From assembly GCF_003711225.1 (NCBI RefSeq), contig NZ_CP031030.1, forward strand, positions 7,308,501 through 7,372,500: a DNA stretch of 64,000 nt, written 5' to 3'. Below are positions 15,885-24,091 of this stretch, in pieces. This stretch comes from Runella sp. SP2 (GTDB lineage Bacteria > Bacteroidota > Bacteroidia > Cytophagales > Spirosomataceae). The notes beneath the pieces are model-generated. The model saw only the letters and a list, made by a program, of their open reading frames with translations. It made no database searches and was not told where the DNA came from. Each line of letters starts with the position of its first letter. The stretch's first letter is position 1. The position numbers and the translations under genes are program-made.

Positions 15885-17453
15885 ATGAAACACTTTTGCT
15901 TGACGCTGGCTGCTCTTTTGATACATCTAACGCTTTTTGCTCAACAGTACGATTTGCTGATTCGAGGAGGAAAAGTAGTAGATGGGACGGGAAATGCGTG
16001 GTTTTATGCCGATGTGGCCATCAAAGACGGAAAAGTTGCAAAGGTAGGGAAGCTTCCTTCTGCCACGGCCACGCGCATTGTAGATGCCAAAGGTCTCATT
16101 GTTTGTCCAGGTTTTATTGATGTTCATACCCATATCGAAGAAGACGAATTTCGTGTCCCCACGGCTGATAACTTTATTTATGACGGTGTTACGACCGTCG
16201 TGACTGGAAACTGTGGCTTGTCGAACGTAGATTTAGGCCGTTATTTTAGGCAATTGGACAGCCTCAAAACTTCGGTTAACGTAGCGTCGATGATTGGCCA
16301 CAACGACGTCCGCCAAGCCGTGATGGGTACCGTCAACCGCCCTGCCACGCCTGACGAACAAAAAAAGATGGAAGCCCTTGTCGAAAAAGCGATGAAAGAC
16401 GGAGCCGCAGGGCTGGCAACGGGCTTGATTTACATTCCTGGGACTTTTTCGACTACCGACGAAATCGTGGGACTAGCGCGGGTAGCGGCTCGCTATGGCG
16501 GCGTGTATGCGTCGCACATTCGTTCGGAAGGTGATGACGTTCTCAAAGCCATCGAAGAAGCAGTGCTAATAGGCCGCGAAACGGGCATTCCTGTTCAAAT
16601 TTCACACTTTAAAGTAAGTGGACAAAACAACTGGGGGCGCTCGAAAGAAACCTTGGCGGCGGTCGAAAGTGCGCGCCGCGAAGGCATCGACGTCACGATT
16701 GACCAATACCCTTATACCGCCAGTAGCACGGGTTTAACGACTTTGCTGCCGAGTTGGGCACTGGCGGGTGGGCAAGATTCTATCAAAGCCCGCGTGGCTA
16801 ATCCTATCACGCACGAGCGGATGGTGAAAGACATGGTAGCCACCCTCAAACGCCGCCAACAAAAACATTTTACGTATGCGGTGGTGGCTTCTTACGACCC
16901 CGATCCGACGCTTAATGGGAAAAACTTAGAGGAAATTAATCTCCTCAAAGGGCGTAAACACAAAGCGGAAGCCGAGGCCGAAACCATTCTAGAATTGGTG
17001 CTGAAAGGCAACGCCAGCATGGTTTTCCACGGAATGGGTGATTGGGATGTGGAAAACATCATGCGTTATCCCCAAAATATGTTTGCTTCTGATGCTTCGA
17101 TTCGGGTCTATAACTTTGGTGTCCCTCATCCACGTGGGTATGGTACCAACGCGCGCGTGCTGGGCTACTATGTTCGTCAAAAGAAAGTCATTCCCTTGGA
17201 AGAAGCTGTTCGCCGTATGACGTCGCTTCCTGCCCAAAAGTTTAGATTGCAAGGAAGAGGCTTGTTGCAATCAAACATGGAGGCAGATGTAGTGGTTTTT
17301 GACGAAAATACCATCATTGACGCCTCAACCTACGACCGCCCTCACCAGTATTCCAAAGGGATAAAATACGTGGTAGTGAATGGTCAATTGGTGGTGGATG
17401 AAGAGAAACACACGGGGCTTCGGATTGGAAAAGTGCTTCGATTGTTTAACTGA
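15885..17453 (+). CDS. Secreted N-acyl-D-amino-acid deacylase-family amidohydrolase
   Basis: A 522-residue exported enzyme (signal peptide ending LFAQ) of the D-aminoacylase branch of the amidohydrolase superfamily. It opens with the YDLLIRGGKVVDGTG start of the family, then FIDVHTHIEED (HxH metal pair), VTTVVTGNCGLS (the zinc-binding Cys of D-aminoacylases), PVQISHFKVSG (metal His) and a C-terminal EADVVVFDENTI small-domain strand. Known members release D-amino acids from N-acylated forms. With the adjacent M14 pair it could take part in extracytoplasmic peptide or cell-wall fragment breakdown, but that link is only positional. Confidence 0.88.
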   Translation: MKHFCLTLAALLIHLTLFAQQYDLLIRGGKVVDGTGNAWFYADVAIKDGKVAKVGKLPSATATRIVDAKGLIVCPGFIDVHTHIEEDEFRVPTADNFIYDGVTTVVTGNCGLSNVDLGRYFRQLDSLKTSVNVASMIGHNDVRQAVMGTVNRPATPDEQKKMEALVEKAMKDGAAGLATGLIYIPGTFSTTDEIVGLARVAARYGGVYASHIRSEGDDVLKAIEEAVLIGRETGIPVQISHFKVSGQNNWGRSKETLAAVESARREGIDVTIDQYPYTASSTGLTTLLPSWALAGGQDSIKARVANPITHERMVKDMVATLKRRQQKHFTYAVVASYDPDPTLNGKNLEEINLLKGRKHKAEAEAETILELVLKGNASMVFHGMGDWDVENIMRYPQNMFASDASIRVYNFGVPHPRGYGTNARVLGYYVRQKKVIPLEEAVRRMTSLPAQKFRLQGRGLLQSNMEADVVVFDENTIIDASTYDRPHQYSKGIKYVVVNGQLVVDEEKHTGLRIGKVLRLFN

Positions 17454-17536
17454 TTGACCACTAACTAAATTGTTGTAGCTAGGATGGAAGAAAATTAGGA
17501 AATTCGCCTAATAAAATCTGAAGAGAAAATTCTTGT

Positions 17537-19369
17537 ATGATACTTAGGCGATATATCGGAATCGTGCTCTGGGCGTTGGGAACGGTGGTGTGTGCTCAGA
17601 ATAAAATGGTCGATAGCTTACGGCATTGGCTAGATACGCATCCAGCACTCGATAGTGCGCGGGTAGTGACCTTACACCGCCTTTCGTATCGGTTGTCAGA
17701 AATCGATCAAGCTGCTGCTTGGCGTTATGCCAACGAGGCCAATCAGTTGGCCAAACAGCTTAATAATCAGGTGAATTTGGGTCAAAGCTTTATCAATTAC
17801 GCCATTTTGGAGTCGTTGGAAGGGAATTATGCCAAAGGACAAGAGTATTATTTAAAAGCCCTTCGACTGTTTGAACAATCGGGCTGGGAGCGGGGACAAG
17901 CGATTTGTTTGAATAACATTGCCGAAAATTATAAGTCGATGAATCAGCTTCCCAAAGCGTTGGAATATACTTTTAAGGCACTGGAACTGAACCAAAAGCA
18001 AGAAAAGCCCGAAAAACGAGGAATGGCCGTGAATCACGAACAAATTGGGGACTTGTATCGACGAATGGGACGTTATGAAGAATCGTTAAAATACCTCCAA
18101 AAAGGCTTGGTTTTGGCCAAGGATGCCGATCAAAATTATCAGATTTTGCCCCAAATTTTGCTCGGCATTGGCCGTAATTACAACCACCGCCGAGAGTTTA
18201 GTACGGCGCTCGACTACCTCAACCAAGCCATTGAACGAAGCCAAATTCACGGCGAAAAACTGCTTCAAATTCAGTGTTATCAAGAAATAGCCCAAACGTA
18301 CCGACTGCAACAAAACTTTGAAAAGGCCAAAGAATATTTACAAAAGGCGTTTGAGACGGCGCAGGAATTTGGGTCGTTGGTTGAAACGGCCAAACTGAAC
18401 AAAGAATTGGCCGCTTTGGAAGAACTGCAGGGAAATTTTCGCGAGGCGCTGGCTTATTTTCAGAAATATAAAGTACTCAACGATTCGATTGAACAAAAGA
18501 AAAATGTGGTGCGGGCGGAGTTGGTGGAATTGAAATACAACGCATTTGAAAAAGACAAAGAAAACCAACGTTTGAAGCAGATTAAGGCTGCTCAAGAGGC
18601 CGAATTACACCAAAAAACGGCATTGATTGTAGCTTTGGCGCTGATAGTGGTGTTGTTGATGGGCTTTATTGGTTATGCTTTTTACCAAAATCGCTTGAAG
18701 GAAATCCGAGATGCTCAGAAAGTTCAGGCTGAAACCATCCGCCAAATGCAATTGTCGGACAAAATTCGGACCCAAATTGCCCGCGATTTGCACGATGATT
18801 TGGGCGCAACCTTGAGCGGCGTCGCTATGCTGAGTCAGGCCGCCAAACGCCAAGTGAGAGAAACCGACAGTCAACTGCGGGAACTGCTGGATTTGATAAG
18901 CGTTAATTCCCAACGGACGGTTGCAACGATTCGCGATATTATCTGGACCACCCGCCCCATGAACGACAGTTTGGAGAGTATGTTGAACAAAATGAGAATT
19001 TTTGCCTCCGAAATGCTCGATCCCAAAGGGATAAATTACGAATTTTGTGTCGCGAACGACCTAGAAGAGTACAAACTCCCGTCGAACCAACAGTACAATT
19101 TCTATTTGATTTTTAAAGAAGCCATCAATAACGTCGCCAAATACGCCCAAGCCCGACACGTTTGGGTGCAAGTGTTCAAAGAAAACGACCGCCTGCATCT
19201 GCGTATCAAAGACGACGGCGTAGGCTTTGATAAAGAGGCGGTGCGGGGCAGCGGCAATGGCTTGTTTAACATGGAAAAACGAGTAGAAGAACTGGATGGG
19301 AACTTACTGGTGCGCTCGGCCATTGATGAAGGAACGGTGATTGCCCTTACGCTGCCCTTGGCGGCCTAA
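17537..19369 (+). CDS. TPR-containing sensor histidine kinase (NarX/LytS-like, HisKA_3)
   Basis: A 610-residue membrane kinase. A signal peptide/first membrane segment (1-20) is followed by about six to seven tetratricopeptide repeats (~60-320, for example GNYAKGQEYYLKALRLFE), a coiled coil, one membrane helix (~362-383) and a DHp domain with the phospho-acceptor His419 in ARDLHDDLGATLS, the HisKA_3 motif. The ATPase domain has NNVAKYA (N box), KDDGVGF and GSGNGLFNMEKR. The TPR part should sense or bind something in the periplasm. Partners of this family are normally LuxR-type response regulators, but none lies beside it, so it is an orphan here. It starts from ATG 17537. Confidence 0.92.
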   Translation: MILRRYIGIVLWALGTVVCAQNKMVDSLRHWLDTHPALDSARVVTLHRLSYRLSEIDQAAAWRYANEANQLAKQLNNQVNLGQSFINYAILESLEGNYAKGQEYYLKALRLFEQSGWERGQAICLNNIAENYKSMNQLPKALEYTFKALELNQKQEKPEKRGMAVNHEQIGDLYRRMGRYEESLKYLQKGLVLAKDADQNYQILPQILLGIGRNYNHRREFSTALDYLNQAIERSQIHGEKLLQIQCYQEIAQTYRLQQNFEKAKEYLQKAFETAQEFGSLVETAKLNKELAALEELQGNFREALAYFQKYKVLNDSIEQKKNVVRAELVELKYNAFEKDKENQRLKQIKAAQEAELHQKTALIVALALIVVLLMGFIGYAFYQNRLKEIRDAQKVQAETIRQMQLSDKIRTQIARDLHDDLGATLSGVAMLSQAAKRQVRETDSQLRELLDLISVNSQRTVATIRDIIWTTRPMNDSLESMLNKMRIFASEMLDPKGINYEFCVANDLEEYKLPSNQQYNFYLIFKEAINNVAKYAQARHVWVQVFKENDRLHLRIKDDGVGFDKEAVRGSGNGLFNMEKRVEELDGNLLVRSAIDEGTVIALTLPLAA

Positions 19370-19400
19370 TCATTGTTTCGTAACTATTTCAACCAAAAAC

Positions 19401-20156
19401 GTGCCTGTGTTACTTCCCCTTTCGGCGGTGATTATTACCGTAAACCAAGAGAAAAAAATCGCTAAAACGATTGAAGCCCTCAAAACCCTGACCGACGACA
19501 TCGTGGTGGTGGACTCAGGTAGCAAAGATGCCACCCGCACTGTGGCCGCAGCCTTGGGTGCGCGCGTGTTTGAGCGGCCGTGGCCTGGGTATTCGGAGCA
19601 AAAAAATTTTGGAAACGACCAAGCTAAGTACGATTGGATTTTGTCGGTGGACGATGACGAGGTCGTCAGCGACGAACTTGCAAAAAGTATTCGAGCGGCG
19701 TTTGCTTCGGAGCCGAAGGCCGACGCGTTTAATTTACCTTTCCGAACCGTTTTTGCGGGAAAACTCATTCGTTTTGGCGGCTGGAATCCCGAAGCCCACA
19801 TTCGGATTTTTAACAAGAAAAAAATCCATTGGAACACCGACGCCGTCCACGAGGGACTCACCATTCGCCCTGAACATTCGGTTCAAAAACTCTCGGGATA
19901 CGTGTATCATTATACGGTAGATACTTTGGAGCAGTTTGCCCAAAAGACGAACCGTTATAGTACGTTATTTGCCGAAAAAGGAGTAAAAGCAGGAAAAAAA
20001 GCAAGTTTTGTAAAGATTTACCTCAGCCCAGCCTTTCGCTTTTTAGTAGAATACGTGGTGAAATTGGGTTTTTTAGACGGGTACTACGGCTGGTTTATCG
20101 CCAAAGAAAACGCGCGCTATACGTATTTGAAGTATAAGAAGTTGGGGGAGGGGTAA
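19401..20156 (+). CDS. Glycosyltransferase family 2 (WaaE/KdtX-like)
   Basis: A ~251-residue GT-A glycosyltransferase. The N terminus has LSAVIITVNQEKKIAKTIEA, then DDIVVVDSGSKDAT and the metal-binding ILSVDDDEVVSDEL. The middle HIRIFNKKKIHW and AVHEGL segments and the Tyr-rich C terminus (DGYYGWFIAKENARYTYLKY) match the LPS core/ lipid-linked glucosyltransferase group WaaE/KdtX. It should transfer a sugar to lipopolysaccharide core or another surface glycan at the inner membrane. The start is taken as GTG 19401, 31 bp after the kinase stop; the TTG at 19341 lies within the kinase gene. Confidence 0.82.
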   Translation: MPVLLPLSAVIITVNQEKKIAKTIEALKTLTDDIVVVDSGSKDATRTVAAALGARVFERPWPGYSEQKNFGNDQAKYDWILSVDDDEVVSDELAKSIRAAFASEPKADAFNLPFRTVFAGKLIRFGGWNPEAHIRIFNKKKIHWNTDAVHEGLTIRPEHSVQKLSGYVYHYTVDTLEQFAQKTNRYSTLFAEKGVKAGKKASFVKIYLSPAFRFLVEYVVKLGFLDGYYGWFIAKENARYTYLKYKKLGEG

Positions 20157-20164
20157 AGTAGTTA

Positions 20165-20590
20165 CTAGCGTAAATTAGTAAGTTTAGATTTGAAAGCGAT
20201 TGTAAATTCACCTACTCTGAGCCAATTTACTTTTGGAAATGGTAGCTTCTTTAAGACTTTAAAATGCCCATCTTCCGAAACTATACAAACCGCGTCTGAA
20301 GCTACCGCACAATCTACAAACTTATCATCATCAGGGTCAGCTTTGATGGCTGACCAGCGATAATAACGAGTAATCAGTTTGACATTTGGTAAGTGGTCGA
20401 AGGTACTTAAAACTGTTTCAGAAACCTCGAAACCAAGTTTTTGAGTCATAATCTCAGCATATTCATCTAAAATATCAGTAGTTACGCAGAGAGTAATCGT
20501 GCCATCTAAAATAGCTCGAAAAATCCAATGCGTTTCAGAACGTCGAGAGATAGAAACCCACAGGATATTTGTATCTAGGACAATTTTCAA
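20165..20590 (-). CDS. PIN-domain toxin (VapC-like ribonuclease)
   Basis: A 141-residue PIN-domain protein. The acidic active-site residues are visible in MKIVLDTNILWV (first Asp), ILDEYAEIM (Glu) and IKADPDDDKFVDCAV (Asp cluster), and the ending SEDGHFKVLKK is typical of the PIN_3 group. Such proteins are Mg-dependent RNases that cut tRNA or other RNA when released from an antitoxin. It overlaps the upstream 74-residue gene by 4 bp (start codon inside the stop region), giving a coupled two-gene unit on the minus strand. Confidence 0.82.
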   Translation of the reverse strand: MKIVLDTNILWVSISRRSETHWIFRAILDGTITLCVTTDILDEYAEIMTQKLGFEVSETVLSTFDHLPNVKLITRYYRWSAIKADPDDDKFVDCAVASDAVCIVSEDGHFKVLKKLPFPKVNWLRVGEFTIAFKSKLTNLR

Positions 20591-20811
20591 GAAGCTTTCG
20601 ATTGACGGTTATGTTCTTTTAGAAAGGCAGCTGTGTCTTCAGCTTTCCAGCCGTTTTTATCCCAAACTTCATCGGCCAAATGGATAGCTTTTTCACTAAA
20701 ATACGTAGCTAACATTTTTTGGATTGCAACCATATCTTCATCAGATACGTGCCTAGAGTAAACTCGTAATAGTTCTAATTGAATGTTACTTAATGTTGAT
20801 GTAGTAGCCAT
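20587..20811 (-). CDS. Putative antitoxin of the PIN toxin
   Basis: A 74-residue helical protein starting MATTSTLSNIQLELLRVYSR and ending WKAEDTAAFLKEHNRQSKAS. It has the size and position of the antitoxins that accompany PIN_3 toxins in Bacteroidota, with an N-terminal helix pair and a basic C-terminal tail likely to bind the toxin groove. No classical AbrB or RHH motif is visible. It precedes and overlaps the toxin gene by 4 bp. Confidence 0.65.
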   Translation of the reverse strand: MATTSTLSNIQLELLRVYSRHVSDEDMVAIQKMLATYFSEKAIHLADEVWDKNGWKAEDTAAFLKEHNRQSKAS

Positions 20812-20868
20812 TGCTTTACAGATTATGCTATGTTCTAAACAAACAAATATACTACTTTCTTATTTCTT

Positions 20869-20907
20869 AAAAAAAGCGTCAGCTGATTCAGAATCGGCTG
20901 ACGCTTT
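20869..20907 (-). terminator. Intrinsic terminator of ilvE
   Basis: Stem AAAGCGTCAGC / GCTGACGCTTT with an inner GATTC/GAATC pairing, so the hairpin is nearly continuous from 20873 to 20907, followed on the minus strand by seven T residues. Confidence 0.87.
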
Positions 20908-20927
20908 GAGTGTATATCAACAAGAAA

Positions 20928-21995
20928 TTACGCCTTCACAATCCAGCCAAACGGGTCTTCAGTTTTACCTGTGCGGAGGTCAGTTAAGAAAGCTTTTACT
21001 TTTGCTACAAAAGAGTCTTCGGTCACGGCAGGGAGTTCGTAATCCACGCCTTCGTAACCGATAACGCCAAACGGCGACACTACTACGGCTGTTCCAGCGC
21101 CAAAAGCAGCTTCCAAACGACCTTCTTTCAAAGCGTCGATTATTTCTTTTACCGCCACTTTACGCTCTTCGACTGGAATCCCCCAATGACGCGCAATGTC
21201 CACGATGCTCTTGCGAGTCACGCCGTTGAGGATAGTGTCAGAAGTAGCAGGAGTGATGAGTTTGCCATCCATGAAAAACATCACGTTCATCGTACCTGAT
21301 TCTTCCACGTACTCGTGGTCGCGGGCATCGGTCCAGATGATTTGGTCGTAGCCTTGTTGCTGAGCCAAACGTGCAGGATATAACGAACCAGCGTAGTTGC
21401 CAGCGCATTTTGCATAACCTACGCCTCCTTCTGCCGCGCGGATGTAGTGTTGTTCTACTTTCACACGAGGAGGTTTTGAATAGTACTTGCCTACGGGGCT
21501 AGTGAAAATGATAAACTTGTACGTGTCAGAAGCTTTTACGCCAATGTACGCATCTGTCGAAAACATGTACGGACGAATGTAAAGCGATGTATCAGGAGCA
21601 GTAGGAACCCAAGCAGAATCCAAACGGAGCAATTCTGTGAGGCCGCCCATAAAAATTTCTTCTGGGATTTCGGGCATGCACATCCGTACGGCGGATTTGT
21701 TGAAACGCGCCCAGTTGTCCAATGGACGGAACATGAGCACTTCACCCGCGTCGTTTTTGTAGGCTTTCATACCTTCAAAAATCGCCTGTCCGTAGTGGAG
21801 AGAAGCAGTAGCAGGGCTGAGGCTGAGGTTGGCGTAGGGCACAATTTGAAGGTTAGTCCATTCGCCGTTGACGTAATCGGCGACAAACATGTGGTCAGCA
21901 TAATGGCGACCAAATACCAAATTGTCGAAATCTACTTCATGGATACGCGAAGCTTCTACGCGTTGAATTTCCATGGCCAATGTGTCCGTTGTCAT
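20928..21995 (-). CDS. ilvE: Branched-chain amino acid aminotransferase IlvE
   Basis: A 355-residue fold-type IV PLP transaminase that makes the last step of Val, Leu and Ile synthesis reversible with glutamate. Family motifs are present: LHYGQAIFEGMKAY, RPLDNWARFNKSA, the PLP Lys196 in GGVGYAKCAGNYAGS, DYVEESGTMNVMF-type EEXGTMN loop and ILNGVTRKSI. Length agrees with the 350-360 residue bacterial/mitochondrial class. The start is ATG 21995 (MTTDTLAMEI); the upstream extension to 22076 lacks conservation features. It is a single-gene unit ending in a strong terminator. I saw no leader peptide upstream, in contrast to leuA. Confidence 0.95.
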   Translation of the reverse strand: MTTDTLAMEIQRVEASRIHEVDFDNLVFGRHYADHMFVADYVNGEWTNLQIVPYANLSLSPATASLHYGQAIFEGMKAYKNDAGEVLMFRPLDNWARFNKSAVRMCMPEIPEEIFMGGLTELLRLDSAWVPTAPDTSLYIRPYMFSTDAYIGVKASDTYKFIIFTSPVGKYYSKPPRVKVEQHYIRAAEGGVGYAKCAGNYAGSLYPARLAQQQGYDQIIWTDARDHEYVEESGTMNVMFFMDGKLITPATSDTILNGVTRKSIVDIARHWGIPVEERKVAVKEIIDALKEGRLEAAFGAGTAVVVSPFGVIGYEGVDYELPAVTEDSFVAKVKAFLTDLRTGKTEDPFGWIVKA

Positions 21996-22111
21996 TGTAA
22001 TTGGTGGTTTACTGTATAGAGATTGACTGAAATTAGTTGTCAATGCAAATATTTTTATTTTTCCTCGAAAACCCAAGAAAATCTTGATTTACTTATTAAA
22101 TGGGGGGAAAT

Positions 22112-22243
22112 TGACAAGGGGCAAGTTTGCAAGGAGCAAATAGGCAAGAGGCAAATAGGCAAGGGGCAAGTTTGCAAGAGGCAAAAAAGAAAAACTTGCT
22201 TTTTGCCCTTTGTTAATTTGCTTCTTGCCCTTTGCGAACTTGC
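22112..22243. repeat. Purine-to-pyrimidine array of GGCAAG-type words (array 1)
   Basis: The left part repeats GGCAAG, GCAAGTTTGCAAG and GGCAAATAG on a purine-rich strand. The right part is the inverse (CTTGCTTTTTGCCC, GCTTCTTGCCC, GAACTTGCC), so the whole forms a large imperfect hairpin. It abuts the stop codon of the cobalamin adenosyltransferase gene at 22244. A second array of the same kind is at 61864-62010. Confidence 0.7.
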
Positions 22244-22795
22244 CTACTTCTTCCGCCCAGCCCATTTAATTTCTTCTATCCCCAATTCTTGTGCCATTTT
22301 ACGCGAAAGCACAAACAAATAGTCAGAAAGGCGATTTAAGTACCGAATGACCTCCGATTCTACTGTTTCGGCTTCGTTGAGGGCAATCACCAAACGCTCA
22401 GCTCGGCGGCATACTGTGCGAGCCACGTGCGCAAACGATACCGATTGATGTCCGCCAGGCAAAATAAACGCCCGCATTGGTTCTAGCTCGGTGTTCATTT
22501 CGTCCATGGCGAGTTCGAGGGCGGTAATGTCTTCTTCGTGCAGGTCGGGGATGAAATGTTTTTTGTTGTCGGGTTCCGAAGCCAAAATAGAACCAATTGT
22601 GAACAAGCGGTCTTGGATGTATTTCAAAAAATCGCGCCGAGCGGCGTTGACTTCTTGGTCGCGCACCAAACCGATGTACGAATTAAGCTCATCGACGGTA
22701 CCATACGTATCAATGCGCAAGTCGGCTTTGCTCACCCGCGTTCCGCCCACAAGCGAAGTCGTGCCTTTATCTCCCGTTTTTGTGTAAATTTTCAT
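22244..22795 (-). CDS. Cob(I)alamin adenosyltransferase, PduO type
   Basis: A 183-residue ATP:corrinoid adenosyltransferase of the PduO/MMAB family, which converts cob(I)alamin to adenosylcobalamin. Hallmarks are the ATP-binding N terminus MKIYTKTGDKGTTSLVGG, YGTVDELNSYIG, LPGGHQSVSFAHVARTVCRRAER and the C-terminal LNRLSDYLFVLSR. The five-helix bundle forms a trimer. Start ATG 22795 precedes the conserved TKTGD segment; the longer start at 22822 adds a non-conserved MTGETLVLL. No other B12 gene or B12-dependent enzyme is visible in the window. Confidence 0.93.
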   Translation of the reverse strand: MKIYTKTGDKGTTSLVGGTRVSKADLRIDTYGTVDELNSYIGLVRDQEVNAARRDFLKYIQDRLFTIGSILASEPDNKKHFIPDLHEEDITALELAMDEMNTELEPMRAFILPGGHQSVSFAHVARTVCRRAERLVIALNEAETVESEVIRYLNRLSDYLFVLSRKMAQELGIEEIKWAGRKK

Positions 22796-22914
22796 AAGTA
22801 GTACGAGCGTCTCGCCCGTCAAAAAGATGATTCAAAAAGTAGAATATGGTATTCCAAACAACAAACTTACCCCAAAAAGGGTTTTAGGTACAAACGCTAA
22901 AGCTCAGTTAAACG

Positions 22915-23346
22915 ATGGAAACCGCCTTTCAAATTGCCAATCTGTTGGTATTCCCGCAGTGGATGCTCATGATTTTTGCCCCCCAATGGAAAGGAACGCA
23001 ATGGCTGGTCAAAAGTTATCTAGTGCCTGTGCTACTAGCTTGTATCTATGCGTATTACATTTTTAGCGGAGCACCGCTTGATTTTCAGGATTTTAGTAGT
23101 TTTTCTGGAATCAAAAATCTATTTGCCAAAGGGGGAGATACGGCGTTGTTGGCAGGATGGATTCATTACTTGGCCTTCGACTTGGTGGCAGGAAGTGCGG
23201 TGCTTCAAGATGCTAAGCAAAAAAATATCCCCCACCGTTGGGTGGTTTTACCGCTATTTTTCTGTTTTATGTTAGGGCCTGTGGGGCTGCTAATGTATTG
23301 GGTGGTGCGTTTGGTCTTGACTAAACAAGTTGCAGGTCAAAATTAG
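22915..23346 (+). CDS. ABA4-like membrane protein
   Basis: A 143-residue protein with about four membrane helices: ~5-23, 32-50, 78-97 and 112-133. Sequence features such as QIANLLVFPQWMLMIFAP, GWIHYLAFDLVAGS and a final PLFFCFMLGPVGLLMY match the ABA4-like family, named after a plant neoxanthin-synthesis protein. In bacteria the function is not established; a role in carotenoid or pigment metabolism is possible. Its last four bases overlap the convergent Uma2 gene. Confidence 0.82.
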   Translation: METAFQIANLLVFPQWMLMIFAPQWKGTQWLVKSYLVPVLLACIYAYYIFSGAPLDFQDFSSFSGIKNLFAKGGDTALLAGWIHYLAFDLVAGSAVLQDAKQKNIPHRWVVLPLFFCFMLGPVGLLMYWVVRLVLTKQVAGQN

Positions 23347-23933
23347 GCAGCTGGTGAATTGGATTCGTCGGTAGGGGTTGGTAGCTGAACTTTTTTGTAG
23401 ATAACTGATAGAGGCAGTTGAATATTCAATGCGGGTAAATCAATTCGTTCGTTAATGTCACTGTAAAACTCTACATACCAGCGCTTTCCTTCACGGTTGA
23501 ATACTTCGACCAAACATTCTTCTTGTTCAATAATTAAGTAATACTCCAACGTAGGTAGTTGGGTGTATTCGGCCAATTTCGTCACACGGTCGGTATTGAT
23601 ACTGCTTTCTGACAATACTTCTACAATGAAAATAGGCTCGGTTGCGTATTTTTTTTGATTGCCTGTTTCATGAAAAATAAAAAAGTCAGGGATGCGGAAA
23701 GCTTTCCCATTTTTGACTTGAAGTTTTACGGCATTTTGGACAAAAATAAAAGGTTGATCTTCTAAAAGATTTCCTAGGTAGCGGTGAATATTACCCGCAA
23801 TCTGATTTGCTGCTACTGATTCGCCTGACATTTCAATAATTTCTCCGTTTACGTATTCAAAACGACCTTCATTTTTTTCGCAAAAAGCGAGATACTCTTC
23901 CACTGTATATAGTTTTTCGGCTACCCCTTGCAT
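23343..23933 (-). CDS. Uma2-family putative endonuclease
   Basis: A 196-residue protein of the Uma2/DUF820 family with a PD-(D/E)xK-like fold. Visible are YTVEEYLAFCEKNEGRFEYV with NGEIIEMSG at the N terminus, IPDFFIF (Asp), PIFIVEVLSESS (Glu and neighbouring residues) and KLAEYTQLPTLEYYLII. Family proteins are abundant in cyanobacteria and Bacteroidota; nuclease activity is predicted, biological role unknown. A second, distant Uma2 gene is at 37564. The two 3' ends of this gene and the ABA4-like gene overlap by 4 bp. Confidence 0.85.
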   Translation of the reverse strand: MQGVAEKLYTVEEYLAFCEKNEGRFEYVNGEIIEMSGESVAANQIAGNIHRYLGNLLEDQPFIFVQNAVKLQVKNGKAFRIPDFFIFHETGNQKKYATEPIFIVEVLSESSINTDRVTKLAEYTQLPTLEYYLIIEQEECLVEVFNREGKRWYVEFYSDINERIDLPALNIQLPLSVIYKKVQLPTPTDESNSPAA

Positions 23934-24091
23934 GGCTAGTAAGTTGATTTGTTCAAAAATACATCTTCTGTCTCAAAACTACAACTATTAGATTTTGCAC
24001 CTTTTTGCCTTTTGTAAATGAACTCAGGGCTTGTTACCTGGCTACTTATCAGTGTCACTACAAACGGTGCAATCGCACTTTTCAGAATTAA

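Noticed and set aside
22023-22322. 99-codon plus-strand ORF through the GGCAAG array
   Set aside because: Its product is only the translation of the repeat words (GKxQVCKxQ) and it overlaps the end of the cobalamin adenosyltransferase gene.
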